NCBI GenBank assembly: GCA_029964075.1
Contig: CM057144.1
Coordinates: 11,865,281 to 11,929,280 of the forward strand
Direction of reading: 5' to 3'
Source of the DNA: Patiria pectinifera
Lineage: Eukaryota; Echinodermata; Asteroidea; Valvatida; Asterinidae
Length of the DNA stretch: 64,000 bases
Shown: positions 44,501 to 57,796 of the stretch, one piece after another
Layout of the letters: each line of letters opens with the position of its first letter
How positions within the stretch are numbered: position 1 is the first letter of the stretch
Program-made: the position numbers and the translations under genes
Notes under the pieces: generated by a model
The model's database searches: none
What the model was told of the DNA's origin: nothing
The model's input: the letters and a program-made list of their open reading frames with translations, nothing else

Positions 44501-47500
44501 CTAAGGAGAAACGCTGGACACGGAATCTAACCTCGACTCAAAACACCGGTGGGAGCTCGTGCTTAATTGAATAGTGTGATGGGACCTGATTTCATTTGGC
44601 AGTGAGCGAGTATCGTGTGTCAAATTGCGGGGCTTGTTTGCCGTCTTGAACCTTCGCAGCGAAAGGGAGAGCACGGCCCGCCAAGCGCCGCGCGATGACA
44701 AATGTCTGCAAATTGCCGCGAAAGAGTTAAGGAAGCGAGATAATGACTGGGCGTGAGAGTCTAACATTGCCGAGGCTGGGTGAATGGAGTGCGAGCGCAT
44801 GCGCGTAAAAAAAGTAAGTAATTAGAGCTGATCTGTAACGATTGCGGCTGTAGCAAAGATGCGAGAATGCCGTCTGAAGCTGGTGATTTCGAAGAACAGC
44901 ACGCCAATCTGTAATTGCGGCGGGAAGATTATCAAGGTTCGTCTGCATCGAGTTCGGGTTTTCATAATCTGTTCTTCGTTAAAGTACCGTCGCCCTCTTC
45001 GATCGAGTCGGCGCATCATTGTTTGAACGGCGCCTCGGTATTTACTCTATCGGCTGGCTGAGGTGTAAAAAGGGTTGCAGTGCAGCTACGGGCAGACGGT
45101 CTCGAATCTTAGTTCGCAAGCAATGATGTCCTATCATGTGAAACTGAAGCCTTCTTCGAACGCCTGTACTTTTAAAGCAAATAAAGCAGTAATGAAATCT
45201 AAAAGAGTGGTATGAACGTGTTGAAGTGCTGTCGTGATGAGGGTGTCATTACAACTTCATCTTGACGACCACATGTTTACAAAGGAGAGTTTCCAATACA
45301 TTTCTCTGCATGCCGAGGGTAACGTTTCACGTCATGAAATACGAGAGATAATAAGTTGTACGAGCACAGGCATGTAATGACAGGTTCTTTTTCACCTGAC
45401 GGACTTGTGTGTCAGGATTGTGACATGGTACATCGATGATCGATGCAGTCAATAACATATCATGCGCTTAACGAACACATCAATCAATCCCACACTTTCT
45501 CTTCTCAATATTAAGCTTTAGATATCAACTTTGTCTATAAACTAACCATTCAGTAGTTAAAGTTCATTTGGTGTACTGCTCTGTTCCATTTTATCAACAA
45601 TTGCTAAGGCGATAACGAATACATGTAAATAATCGCTTTAAGAATTTTCTCAAGGGCTTAGTTAGCAATAGGTTGAATACACAAACCGAGAAAACTGAGC
45701 GTTTACTCAGCACTAAATATAAGCATTAAAATAGCAGTCCCAAATCGCACACTTAGGCTATATTGCATCCAAATGTTAATCAAACAGGTAATAATAGCAC
45801 AACCAAAGCCACACGATTGCGCCAATCATTTCGAGAAAAAAAAGTGAACCTTAAACTGGGGAATGTTGAAAGCGACATTCACTGAATTGTACGGAGTGAA
45901 CCGTTCTAGCAAACGGATCTCGAGGGACACACAATGAATGTTAAACTGATTTTAACGGTGCATTAGAAGAGCTAGCCCCTCGGGCCGATTGTTCCTTGGC
46001 AAAAATTATACCGAATTACGGTGAAAGCACAATTTCGGCAGAATGAACAGCTCGGGGACATACACTTAACCAACATTTCCCTGATGAGTCCTAGGCTTTT
46101 TTCACGTTCTGTATTTGGCCACATTAAAGCAGGGCTTTTGCTGCTTTTTGTTGACTTTATACGAGCAATCACGGAATGGGAAAAAAAGGCCGCTGAATGT
46201 ATCTTAAGGCTAAGATTTGTTTTGCCATAAATGGATTAAAATGAAACAGTAGACGCGAATGGGTTTGGTAGAATTCTGCATTATTGTGAACAAGATTCTA
46301 GGGATACATCAAACGAAAACTGATATGCGAAAATGCGAAAGGCGTTTTTTTTTCGTTTTGTTTGCCCTTTTGATTAACTTTGCTTTTGTTTTTCATCTTT
46401 CTATTATATCACTATTGTTTTCAGTAACCCGTTGTTATCTACATTTATTAATGATCCGACGCATTAAACCACAGAGTAGAACAAGACCTGAGTTTTCATT
46501 TGTGATATGTGTTACTACCAGTAGGCCTACAAAGAAAACAAAAAAAAACAAAGAGAAGAGATTAATATAAACACTGCATGGTGTTTTTATTGAACACTAC
46601 GACATAAGGATGCCAAACGGTTGTGATTTAACACCAGAAAACCAGAAACTTCAACAGATTTCGATGCTCTCTCACTGTGAGGGTTACACAAACGAATATT
46701 TCTCTAAGTTAATAAGAGGTATGCAATATGCGTCCCCTTTGGTTTTGCTTTTGCGTTTTGAAGTATTTGTGTAGTGAATGCGAAGTGCCCTCGACATGAT
46801 GTGAAGTGCTGGCTCTTACACCACGGTAAGGATCCCGGGGGTTGAGCTTCCCGTTACGACAGCTGGAAGCTAGGTTGATGTAGAACACTCGTAAAAAAGA
46901 AAAAGACATATTTAGGAACCGTATCAGTAGCCGGGGATTTACGTAAGGCAGTGTTTGATTTGTTCGAAGAGTAATTTTCGGTTTTTCTTTTAACAAGACA
47001 AGATTTTTTTCCGTGGGGAAATTAAATTTCGACTCCGAATCTCGTCGACGCAGAAAAAGTTCTTGCGGCAAGTAACGCCATTTGAATCCTCCAAGACACT
47101 TGCAGGTATGGTATGAGGAGCATTAACACGATTAAAAAGCTGTTTTGTGACCTGACAACGAAAACAAATAACACGACGACCTTGCCATTCAACGCGAAGT
47201 TCTAAAACGGTACTTTCTTCTCATTGTCGTCTTCTTACCGGTTTCTTTAGGCTTGCGAGTGCCTAGGGCAACTTTGAGGAATTCTTGAATTCATTACATG
47301 AAAGATATACTGAATACACAACCAAACTGTTAGGTGTTTGTTGGAGTAATATAAGTTGTTCGAATATGAAAAGACAGCTGTCGAGCCGAATCACGGAATC
47401 GATCTTGCCATTTATTGCAATTACAACAAGTAAAGAATTACGAGAAACGTGAAGTTGTTACAATATGTGGGCCTTAGCACGATTCTCGCCAATTGTTTCG

Positions 47501-49560
47501 TATTCACATTACACATTTTTTTGCACATGCAAATTTCGACGGGTCGCGACAAGGGTCAGGAAGGGTGAGTAGGCTGTGTGCTGCCACCAAGCGTTTGATG
47601 TTTTCCATTGCTTTTGAATGTAATATGGTATCCGCACCGTGTGCATTGTGACCCTTTTCACAACAGTGGAAAGAAACAGGCTCGGTTACTATCAATGTTT
47701 TTGTTTACCAGAAACTGGCTGAAGAACGGTGCGCTTACCAGCGACAAACAACTGTAAACTAGTGTGTCGTGTGCACTGCTGTGACTATACCAGTCATGTC
47801 ATGCGAAGTATGATTCACATGTTTGATCTGTGAGTCAATGTTTTGTGGTTGAAATGAAAGTAGGATGAGAAAACCAAAATGTCTTGAAGGCCTACTCGTA
47901 TTAAACCAAAATGTCTGCTACTCGAGCTCGTATATATATACCAACATAGGGCAAAGTTCTTCTGCATGTAATAGTTGAGCTTTGATCATTGGCACAAAAT
48001 CCTAGAACAGAGTTCAAGTAAAGTACAAACATGCCACACAGTCTGCACTGTTTTTTCCCCTTCTTTTTTGGGTCTCTTCAATTAAAAATGACCTGAATTT
48101 GAACAGCCGCCAAAAACTCGAACTATCAATCAATCGAGATGCGCTTGGTGGTGCGCATAGCCGCATGGCGCTGCATATGCTTTACTTACGTTTATAACCA
48201 ATTGACCTCCTTTCACAAACTGACTGTATCCCTAAGGATCAATGTTTGTCGAACCAAATGGTCTTTAAGGGAATTTCTGTGTTTTTGTTTCTGGGTAAAG
48301 CGAAAACTCCATGCAAAACAAACCAAATCTTCAGGTTTATCTCCAAGAAAAGTTGTTTTTCTAACATTAAGCTTAATGCGTTGGCTTTGCTTTTCCGGGA
48401 TATTTTCCGCTAGACTCACAAAATATCGTGCACATAAAGCTGAATGATCGTTCATCTTAAGGACATTAATATGTTTGGTATACCCAGGTACTTTCAGTTT
48501 ACGCGTTTGCAGTGATTTCTTTTGTGTAATTTCCCTGTGAGACCAGATTCATTCAGTCCAAAATGTAACGATCCATTTCCAAGGATAGTAATTATTTATT
48601 TTTTTTCAAAATGGGAAACAAAAATTCATTTAACCCATATGCAATGGCCTTTAAAAATATCTAGGCCCAAGATATTGTTTTCACTTTACTGTCCATCTTC
48701 GTTGATTGATTATATCCCATAAGGACTAAATCAATCAATCACACTGCCCTCAGAGGGTACAGGAATTGTTTTAATGTAAAGGTCATCTCCGAGCAAGACG
48801 CGTTCAAATCAACACGAGAGACTAGCAGGTATAGAACGTGCGCAGAACTATTAAATGCGCCAGAAGACAGAGAGAGAGAGAAAGAGAGGGGGGGGGGGGC
48901 GAAGGACAATCGCTGGTAAATCCCGGTGGACTTTTGGTGGAAGAGGAGTCTAAGGGCACCGGTATAAGGACTAGCGATTTGACGGTAGTTTGTGGTTGCT
49001 GGACGCTGATCATGATTATGGCATAGCCCCCTACCCTCCGCAATGTGAATAAGCCCCAGCAAAGCCACTGATGGGGCTGTATAGCAAAATGTGAATTGTT
49101 CATTCCCAGGTGACGAGTATACCAAACCTTCGGAAATCCTTTTATAATAAACAAATCCGGCGGCAGCCACTTTCTGCGGAGTGATGGCACCAGGCACGCG
49201 CGAGTCGCGCTCGGGGAGTACACACGCACACCGTGCTCCATCAACCAATAGGAATACCAAAATGCGCGTGTGCCTCGTCTTTAAGAACGCGTGCAGCATG
49301 TGCGTGAGCGTGACACCACCGCAGTAAAAACTTTTAATTCTGGTCACCGGCGGATTTAGACACTCTGCCGAAAAGACTTTAATCATGTTTGGTTTTTGTT
49401 TAGGCTTCCATAAACGACTTCGGATTGATGTACTTTACTATTCAACGTCAAAACATTTCACTATTAATTTTAAAGTCAGTTACTTGAACGGCTCTGGCTT
49501 CGACCTTTTAATTTGCCTTCATGGAAATTCACACTGTGTACCTGTATTAAACAAGTGGCT
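41510..49560. other. gene-free stretch
   Basis: I find no gene, RNA gene or bounded element in these 8 kb. The stretch 44,500-45,110 is GC-richer and free of obvious repeats. Two ATCGAT words lie next to each other at about 45,432-45,444. A GA/G simple run lies at 48,869-48,899. The 215-codon minus-strand frame at 48,739-49,386 was considered and rejected. Confidence 0.4.
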
Positions 49561-49574
49561 CATTGTGGTAAAGG

Positions 49575-49787
49575 GGCTCGTTCAATGACGGCCATCTCTT
49601 AAAAAACTGCGTATTTTACGCAGTTAAACACGCATTGCGCGGTGTTGGAAATGTTCCAAACAGGCGCGCTTGTTGCTCGAAATGTGTTCGAAATATGACG
49701 CAGCCGATGCGCGTTATACAAGTTGACACTCAAAATGCCGATGCACGTGGATGGTCTGTAGGAAATGACGTCATTTGAACGAGACCT
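49575..49787. mobile_element. possible MITE with GCTCGTTCAA TIRs
   Basis: GGGGCTCGTTCAATGAC at the left and, in reverse, GGTCTCGTTCAAATGAC at the right frame a GCGC-rich, non-coding segment. Target duplication is not clear. It abuts the piggyBac-like element to its right. Confidence 0.5.
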
Positions 49788-49795
49788 ACTGTCCA

Positions 49796-50263
49796 TTAAA
49801 GATATAGTCCATCATTTTTAATTTGTGCATTTTGTTCGTTTGAAGCAACAAAAGTGTTCAAAATCTAATGAAGGATACTGAACAACTAACCTGATGAAGT
49901 TTCAATTTCAAATTAAAAGTTGCTGAATCATGCTTTGAATTGTTTGAATTGCAGCTATACGCGATGTCGCGCACTGATCCGACGAATAGCAACCGCGCGC
50001 GCGTGTGCGTCCTGCCAATGCTTGCGCGCGCTTCGCCGAATAACAAAACGAACAACTAATTTAAATTTTCCTACGGTGCGTCTTAAGACGCACCGTTGGA
50101 AAAGCCTTCTTTTGTTGATTTCTTCAAAATGACAGCTTGCCAGAATGAATAATTTCACAGGGAGATTAGTCCCCTTACTATCTTTCAACCAAGTATGTTT
50201 TTTTTAACAATAATTACGCCAGTTACTTTTTGGATGGCTGCAAATGATGGACTATAGCTTTAA
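49796..50263. mobile_element. piggyBac-like MITE with TTAA ends
   Basis: TTAA at 49,796-49,799 and 50,260-50,263 flank inverted ends AGATATAGTCCATCAT and, in reverse, AGCTATAGTCCATCAT. The TTAA target duplication is diagnostic for piggyBac-type insertion (family knowledge). It contains the palindrome at 50,066-50,103 and no transposase frame, so it is non-autonomous. Confidence 0.8.
50066..50103. repeat. 38-bp palindrome with one mismatch pair
   Basis: The arm TTTTCCTACGGTGCGTCTT is followed by its reverse complement with a single mismatch. The inner 24 bp (50,073-50,096) are perfect. Confidence 0.85.
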
Positions 50264-50269
50264 ACAGCA

Positions 50270-53200
50270 GTTTTTGAAGTGAATGCCCATCTCTCCGCGC
50301 CGCACGTGCGTTCAACTGGTACTCCAGCTACTAACGAAGCGGATTACGGGACAATCCCCGTGCGTCGAATGGTAAGGACAGACAAAGAACAAGCAGGAAA
50401 TCCGTCAAATTCCCTCGGTGGTCAAGCGGACGCGGACACACGGAAGAAAAAGCCACTTAGCAGCCGTGGAATGTGAACCACAATCTCGGCGGTAAAAAAG
50501 CCTTTCATCAAGTGTTGTTATAAAGAAAGCACCATGTACAAGTGACTTTGGAAGATGGAATATTCACGACCGTAGGTGTATGCTCTGTGAAGCGAAAACA
50601 AATTTGAGGCTGCGTCCCGTAAAATCTTTTTTTTCTGAATGCATAATGTTAATCATTTCCCATGATTTTGTCTTCTAGTGCAGTAGTTTACTATTTCATG
50701 GATTACGTTCAATGCATTGCCCATCAGAGTACGGTGGCCAGTATTTTATGGAACTTTTTATATGCACAATTTTAAAAGGTTTAAACCAGACCGAACCCGA
50801 CAGGCATATACATGTACATCAGACAAAACCACACTGAAAGCTTAATATAATAAAATAACAAAATAGAATCCGGAGAGTTTTACAGATTTTGTTTCAACAA
50901 ACAAACAAGTTATGTGCTCATCACTTAGCAGTGTGTCAACTGCCAGGACTAGTGCTCAAGTTGGACTTAAACCGGAGCCTACTTTTCACGGACATGGGCG
51001 CGGATTTTCTGGACTCTGACTTGGGCGCCCGGCCGCAGTAGACTCGACCGAAACAAACTCGTCTCGTGAATGTTCTTCAGTAATTTGTTTGCGGGTTTGT
51101 TATTTTGTTTGCGAGATTAAAAAAACTCAAAGAGATCTTGCTCCCCTAAAAAGAACTCACGTCAGCAAGTTCCACACCAGGAAGATTCCCTTGTGTTCCA
51201 CCTGCTGCAATAATTAACCATCCGCAATCAATCTCTCAACATTACACCCTTGATCGTCAAGCCCAAAGGCGCGACCTTTATCGCCGTTGTCGAAAGCTTA
51301 CAATCTCGGCCGATTCCCGAATGTACGAATTTCATGGCAATCACATGAATCAGGAACACACTGATTGCCTGGGAGCATTGAGAGTCTCGGCCCCACGGCA
51401 GGTGTTTGGTATAAACGGCGCACTATAAACAGTGTTGCAAGTTGACGGGTGATAATTCTACTTGACACCAATTGCGTTAAAGGTTGCTAACCCGTGGCGG
51501 CGAAAGAGCAGACGCAATATGCAGTTCAACTTGCCGCAGAGCAGAAAATATCACCCGCCCGAAGGCTGAGAAATGTAAAAAAACAAAAAACAAACTGACG
51601 AAAAACACATCTGCAAAAACTATAGGGTATTTTGCAGAAAGAGAAATCAACAAAATACACCTGGTTTAGCACCTATATAAGAAGTCTTCAGCCGCTGCGA
51701 CCGATAGGGCAAAGGCACCAATATGCCAGCCTGAGTGTGTTTGAAGCATGATTCAACTGACTGTAACATGTAACCGTACAGAGGCACTTACCGACTTTTC
51801 TAAGTCGTGGAGATGTTCCTATATAGACACTTTTTGGGTGCATGATAGAATTCTGTTTTTGGATCTTTGTTAGTGCTGCTTTTTATACGAGCGTTTCACA
51901 TTTCTTGAAACCATGAGGGATGTAATGCCAGGCTGTTCATTAGGCTAGGTAAAGACTAGAAAGCATAGGCCTAAGTGGATGTTGCTGTTAATTACCAAAT
52001 ATACCCGATGATTTTGCCATAAGGACTGTCATGGATCCGGCTCTTAAGAATACATGTGGCGTTGACAAAGTTGACAAAGTATACTGTGAGTTGCCTATAA
52101 ATCGAGAAGGGAGAACTTTACAAACCTGCAAATCAACTGTTACTCCCAGGTCAACGCTGGTCACTAAACGGCACAAGGCTCCTAGGGGCGGGATTTAGAA
52201 AGCGATTTAGTAACGAATAGGTGACGACAGAGGAGATGACAGGCGACGTACAGTTGGGGCGCCTCAGTCGGCACCACATGTTCTTAAATGGCGATACGCG
52301 TGTTGTTGGAGTAAGCCTGCCGACATTGCTTGCCACGCTGTGACTGATAACTATCTATATTAAAAGAAGATCATGAGGTTTGGAATGCCCTCTGCGTGGA
52401 GAGCTTTTAGGAGGATAGTCTTCCCAACTATCAAGAGCGGCTCAATACCGAATTAACGGCAAATTCATACCGAAATAATGGGAAATTCATTTTATTAAAT
52501 GAATTTGACGAATGGCTGAAATCCGTTGAGAAATCGAATGTTGAATATGGACGCATTTGATGTAAATTAATGTCGTCACCAAAATAATTCCAGAAGCGAT
52601 ATTGTTTGGATATTTTTTAAGTATTGATATCGAATCTTCTTAATCACTTTCCTATCCTTCCCTTTTGCGATAGAAAAAAAACCCCACATGGGCTGGTTTT
52701 ACAGTAAACTGTATACATGAACAAGAAACTTTAATAAACTTAAAGTGTTTACTATATTCAAAGAGAAGCTCCCTTTTACCCGTAAAACTTAACCTATATA
52801 CCCTCTCTCACTCCACCCTATGCCGTAACCTCACTCTAACCATAAAATACTTCTGCTTCTACTTGGACAATTGACGGTGCGTCCAATTGGATATCTCGTC
52901 AATAACACCGTTACCTTTTGCTATTAATCAAAAGTTGTATCGTCACTTAATAAGGTAATGATAGAAAAAGTGGATTTAACGTGATGCTCTCAAACGCCAC
53001 TAGTAATACAGATTTCTTACATGTCCCAAATGGACTTATAAAGCCACGAAATTACTAAAAACACGTGTTTTAGGCGAGGATCCGATTTATTAAGACGATG
53101 GCGAGGTGATATTCGATCTGTTGTTGAGACGTTTTACTTCTTAAGGGCCCTACGTGTATTGCAACTTAATCCTAACCCTCTGTTCTTCGCCACTTTTTTT

Positions 53201-53380
53201 AACGTGTTGTTTATTGCGGATTTGCGAAGAACTGCTAAAACTCGCTATCGTTTTAAATGTCACAGGCCGCCGAGGTACGCCCAGAGTGCCGTATTATTGA
53301 TAGCCTTGTCGTATCGGTAATAACCAGCATCTTGTACAATATCACTCTCTCCTAACACCCTCTAAGCAGAAAAAGGGGGA
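50270..53380. other. gene-free stretch
   Basis: No gene or bounded element recognised. Open frames are short and without motifs. Confidence 0.4.
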
Positions 53381-53396
53381 AAACAGCAACGCGGCG

Positions 53397-53484
53397 TTTT
53401 CCCGCCAAATGTATGCAATCAGCACTTCGATTGATTTTCTTCGGCGCTCCCTGCCCACAATAACATTAATCACTTTTGGCGGGC
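53397..53484. promoter_or_regulatory. pair of E2F-like sites
   Basis: TTTTCCCGCCAAA (53,397-53,409) and TTTTGGCGGGC (53,474-53,484) lie 65 bp apart in opposite orientation, in a GC-richer non-repetitive island. They are matches to the E2F consensus only; no gene start is visible beside them. Confidence 0.3.
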
Positions 53485-53640
53485 TGTCGACTTTATGGCG
53501 AGCGGCCTTTCTTCAAAGGCGGAAATGAAACTGTAACGGCGGATGCCTTTGCCAACGTGATCGGGACGATTGTTGAGAAGACCCAAAACGAGGAAAGATT
53601 GCCCGTCCTGTTCCCTATGCGTTCTGGCTGTTCCTTGTTT

Positions 53641-53730
53641 AATCAGAGCGGTGCAATGTAAATCACATTGGTGCGTTGTGTTGCCGGTCCCCTTTTAATC
53701 AGAGCGATATAATGTAAATCGCATCGGTTA
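53641..53730. repeat. 56-bp-spaced direct duplication
   Basis: AATCAGAGCGGTGCAATGTA with AAATCACATTGGT (53,641) recurs as AATCAGAGCGATATAATGTA with AAATCGCATCGGT (53,697). Confidence 0.7.
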
Positions 53731-54050
53731 GGGGAACAATAATGTTTAGGATCGGGCGTCTGTGATGACCGATAACTGTGGGCACGACTTAAGATTGGAA
53801 TATAAATATTTATCTCAGCCCTGGTGACAACATCAATGATATTTTCAAGTGATATAAATCTTTTCAACATTTTGCAAATTCGTTTCAAGGAACATTAAAT
53901 TAGTTCTTGGTAAACGGCTGCAGGGCAAGCAAGTTGCCGACTTTGGTGACATCAACGACGCCTTTAAATGCATGAAGCGAAGTCTGTTGCATGCTATACA
54001 GGGTGAGTCAAAAAAAGCGAAACCCAAATGTCGGGAGTATTGTTTTAGTG

Positions 54051-54452
54051 AAGTTCTGCATGTCGCACTTTCAAAATCTAGGATATGAAAGCCCAATTCA
54101 TAAGCTTTCTTTTTAGTATAAGAATCATTCAAATAACTCATGTACTTTTCAAGTTACGGATTTTAAACACAACCACTGTTTTAAAGTTCTGTCCACGGAT
54201 CACAAAAAAGGTGTGCGTTCTTTTAGCAAAATGAAAACAATTTACACTCATCCCCATGTGATTTGTTTTCGTTTTGCTGAAAGAACACTTACCTTCTTGT
54301 TATCCGTGGACAGAACGTTAAAACGGTGGTTGTGTTTAAAATTCCGTAATTTAAAAAGTACATGAGTGATTTGAATGATTCTTCTACTAAAAGAAAGCTT
54401 ATGAATTGGGCTTTCATATACTAGATTTTGAAAGTGCGACATGCAGAACTTT
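54051..54452. mobile_element. 402-bp long inverted repeat
   Basis: Arms of about 190 bp (54,051-54,241 and 54,262-54,452), roughly 90 percent alike by eye, beginning AAGTTCTGCATGTCGCACTT, with a loop of about 20 bp. About 50 bp to the left, CAGGGTGAGTCAAAA after a TA (53,997-54,000 onward) looks like a Tc1/mariner end, but no matching right end was found. Non-coding. Confidence 0.8.
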
Positions 54453-54479
54453 TTTTTTATGAAGCTATCGCCCAATTCC

Positions 54480-54720
54480 CTTGAAACTCCATGTATTCCT
54501 AAAGTGAACCTTGTGGTTTGAGATGGTATGGTCGCTTTTCTTGTAGGAGTTCACTTGGGGGTCAACTTCCAAAATTCTGGTAGCTTTTGATGTTGAAATA
54601 GCTGTAACATTGATGTTTCTGCCTGAAATAACATGACAGTTTTGCTCATGAATATCGAAATGTACATTAGCATACAAATAAAAAATGCATCAATATAACC
54701 TTGAAAAATGGCAAAACTAT
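54480..54720 (-). repeat. dispersed repeat, copy 2
   Basis: The reverse complement shares the segment reading FQAETSMLQL and LPEF with the copy at 880-1,065. It directly adjoins the long inverted repeat. Confidence 0.5.
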
Positions 54721-54999
54721 TATTGGAAAAAAGGTTAAATGGGACACAAAGGTGCATTTCCAAGAATTGCATCAAAGCAATAACACTACATGGGCCCTTT
54801 AATGACCGTTTTCATTACTCCCGATCGAAGCATACATCACGTGCGACGGAAGCAGCCCTCAGAGTGAAGCCTACATTTTTTTTGGTCACGCCACTGAACT
54901 GAAACAGGAAGCGCCCCAGACGCAGATTTTTTTCCAGCGTACGTGATCCGGTATAGAGGTTTGCCCCGGGATTTGGGCCGCGGCACGGCAGTACTTTGA

Positions 55000-56870
55000 C
55001 GTGATATCTCTAAATGTTGATGGTAGTCACCGCTACTCATTGCAATGCTCCGATTTACCTAGTCTTCATGAGTTTGTAAACGGTCGTGGAATTTGAAGCG
55101 CAGCTTGCTGTGTGAACGTATTGGAATTAATGCAATATGGGTAGGTATCTAAAGGTTCTTTTAAAACAGGTCAAAGCGAGTTGGGTCAATCCATACATTT
55201 GAGGTTCAATTTTGTGTGTCCCTGTTACTTCTTGCATGTATGAGATTTTGTAATTCAGGACACATTTTTAATACCTTCTATCTCCAAGAGTGCCAGAGTA
55301 CCTGCCAAACAAATAAAAAAATAGTGTGAAGTCAAAAAATATGTTAATGATACTTGAATGGCATATTACACAGGTCAGGTGTAACAGGGACACTAAATAA
55401 GGTCACACTTTTGGACCCCGAATGTATGGAATGATCCAATTTCTCTTTTATCCTTTTGAAGTTTGCATGATTCAGGATTCGATCACATGTGCGGCAAACA
55501 GAATAAATTCACTCGCTGTCTGACCCAGTTTTGAAAATTGTAAACTACTAATGGTTGACCCTATAGCGCCCTCTATCGGTAAATACCACTAGGAACTTTT
55601 TGAATTATCTTGTACACCATACACAAATTTGTTCAAGGAATATATGCTGTACAAGATCAGTAACTCAAGATTTTTATTAGTTTGTATTTTTACCAATTAT
55701 GTAGCCCTCATATGCATCTTGTTGCGTTTTTCTCGGGCTGAGTGGTACTCTGATACATGTTTTTTAGGCATCTGTACTGTTATAATTGACCTTATTACGC
55801 TGGTGGTCCTTGCCCCCGACTATCAAATATCATTGAGGTCATTTATGCGGTCACCAGCGAACACGCCAAAGCCAAAGTTATCCCGCTAGACTCCATGCAA
55901 TAAGATCTGCTACGTTTTGTAAAGTTGGCGCCGTTCATTTTGATATCGGGGTATTGGGACTTCGGGGAAGATCACTCTAATACCTGTGCCGTACCCTTTT
56001 TTTCCTCCAGGGCTTTAATCTCACGATTGGCGTGGTTCTTTCTTGTTGAAAGGAGTTGGTCAGGATCAGAAGATTGCCTTACGTTAGGCAGGTTGTATAT
56101 CTTAAGGTTCAGGTAATGCTTGAAAAGATTAAACGGCGTGTACTAAGGTGCAAAATTACTACGGCAAAATTGTGCCTTAAGGGCATTCGTAGAGAGAGAA
56201 AAAAGTGAAACTGTGGCACTGCGTTTTAGCTTGCGGGAGTTGTTTTCCGATTTCTAATATTGGGAAACTTTCTTAGCCAAAGGTTAAACGGTTGACATTT
56301 GCTTTCAATGAAACGAGAATCCGTCTGGGAATAGAATCTCTCAGGTGAAGTAGGGTAGGCCTGCCGAAATCCGAAACATGTGATGTTGTCGAGATTTACA
56401 TGGGTGTCTTAAATGACAGGATTTAACTGGTCTTCCTGTCAAGATTTTATGTCAGACTGACGAGACAACATGTTCTATCCAGAATGACAAATGAAGTCAT
56501 GTGCGTTCATCTCGACAGTGTAACAAGCTATTCAAATTACACAATTCTAAACTATTTCAATCAGATAAAACAATCAAACTGAAAAGATTTGATATGTTTT
56601 TTTCCTTTCCGCAACATAACGAATTTTTGATTACAAAACATCGCCTACAAACAACAAACGTTTGCAGTAAAAATTTGTGGAATATCTGTTCTTAAAAAAA
56701 TGACGCATTGTATTTGTTCTTAAAGATACGTGAAGGTCGGTCGACAGAATTGATGAACGTGTGTAGGCCTATTTGTCTCCTGTTGTAGCACCGTGGATGC
56801 TCTGAGTTGAGATATGAGTCCATTAGGAATACATCCTGCGGACGAAGCTGAATCTAATGGACTGCTCTAA
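55000..56870. other. gene-free stretch
   Basis: Nothing recognised; AT-rich with short open frames only. Confidence 0.4.
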
Positions 56871-56874
56871 TAAT

Positions 56875-57071
56875 GGACCAATCCAGTAAGCACCGCCCCA
56901 TGGTGTTCTGACCAATCACAGCCGTGATTTATGTCCGACGTGCGTGCACAAAAGTCCGACATGCGTGCACGCGCGTATGATGCGCGCGGCAGGAAAATGC
57001 AGTGTGGCATTCGAGAGGAGCACGTGTAAATTTGCCCGATGCGCAGTGGGCGGGGCTTACTGGATCGGTCC
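56875..57071. mobile_element. MITE, intact copy of the outer 38,247 family
   Basis: GGACCAATCCAGTAAGCACC at the left and, in reverse, GGACCGATCCAGTAAGCCCC at the right bound 197 bp. The interior shares GTGCACAAAAGTCCGACATG and GCAGTGTGGCATT with the larger copy in the aGPCR intron. Confidence 0.75.
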
Positions 57072-57796
57072 ATTGGTCGTGAAGTCATTTCTAATAAAGA
57101 GTGCGTTTTAACATGCTTGATTCACTTCACCCTTTATCTGTCCATACATTTTGTCTCCACATTCAGTACAGATGAGGGATGAATGTAGTAGTGTTGTCAT
57201 TTTAATACGAAAATCTTGCTTCTGTGAAGCATTGGAACGTAGCATTAGAAAGCCGGATTGATGTGTCTTGCTAACGCACTCATTATAAAACATATTCTGC
57301 GTTCCATATTCTTGCCATCACGTTCCTTATACAGTTTTTGCGGCCAAACGAAAAGTGCAAGAAATTGACAGGATTACCGAAACTGGATACGGTATTGATC
57401 CCCCGTCCATAAAAGCATTGCTAAGTGTTGACCTCAATCCTGATTGACACCCGAAAGTTCGGCATAATTGAGACTCTGTAATCGAATCCTGAAGAATCGA
57501 TATTCTCAGATACTTCGGCAGACACATTCTCACGAGTAATAGCCGCCATGCTTCCTAAAAGGTCATTTTCCCCCGACTTGATCCGTATGACACCTCGACA
57601 CGCAGTGACGGCTTTATTAGCTTGGATAACGGAGCAGATTTTGTCCTTTGACCGAAAACTACCAGATATCACCGAAGACGCGGGCACTGACCGGTATTTG
57701 AGGGGATCATCGAATTCTACTCACGACTGCATTGAAACTGCCTGCGCCCCCACACCCCGGAGACCGACACACTTCGGTCTGCAATCGCCGTTGCGC

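Noticed and set aside
48739-49386. 215-codon open frame on the minus strand
   Set aside because: No recognisable domain, it spans a GA/G simple run that avoids stops, and overlapping frames are also open. It looks like chance or repeat-derived sequence.
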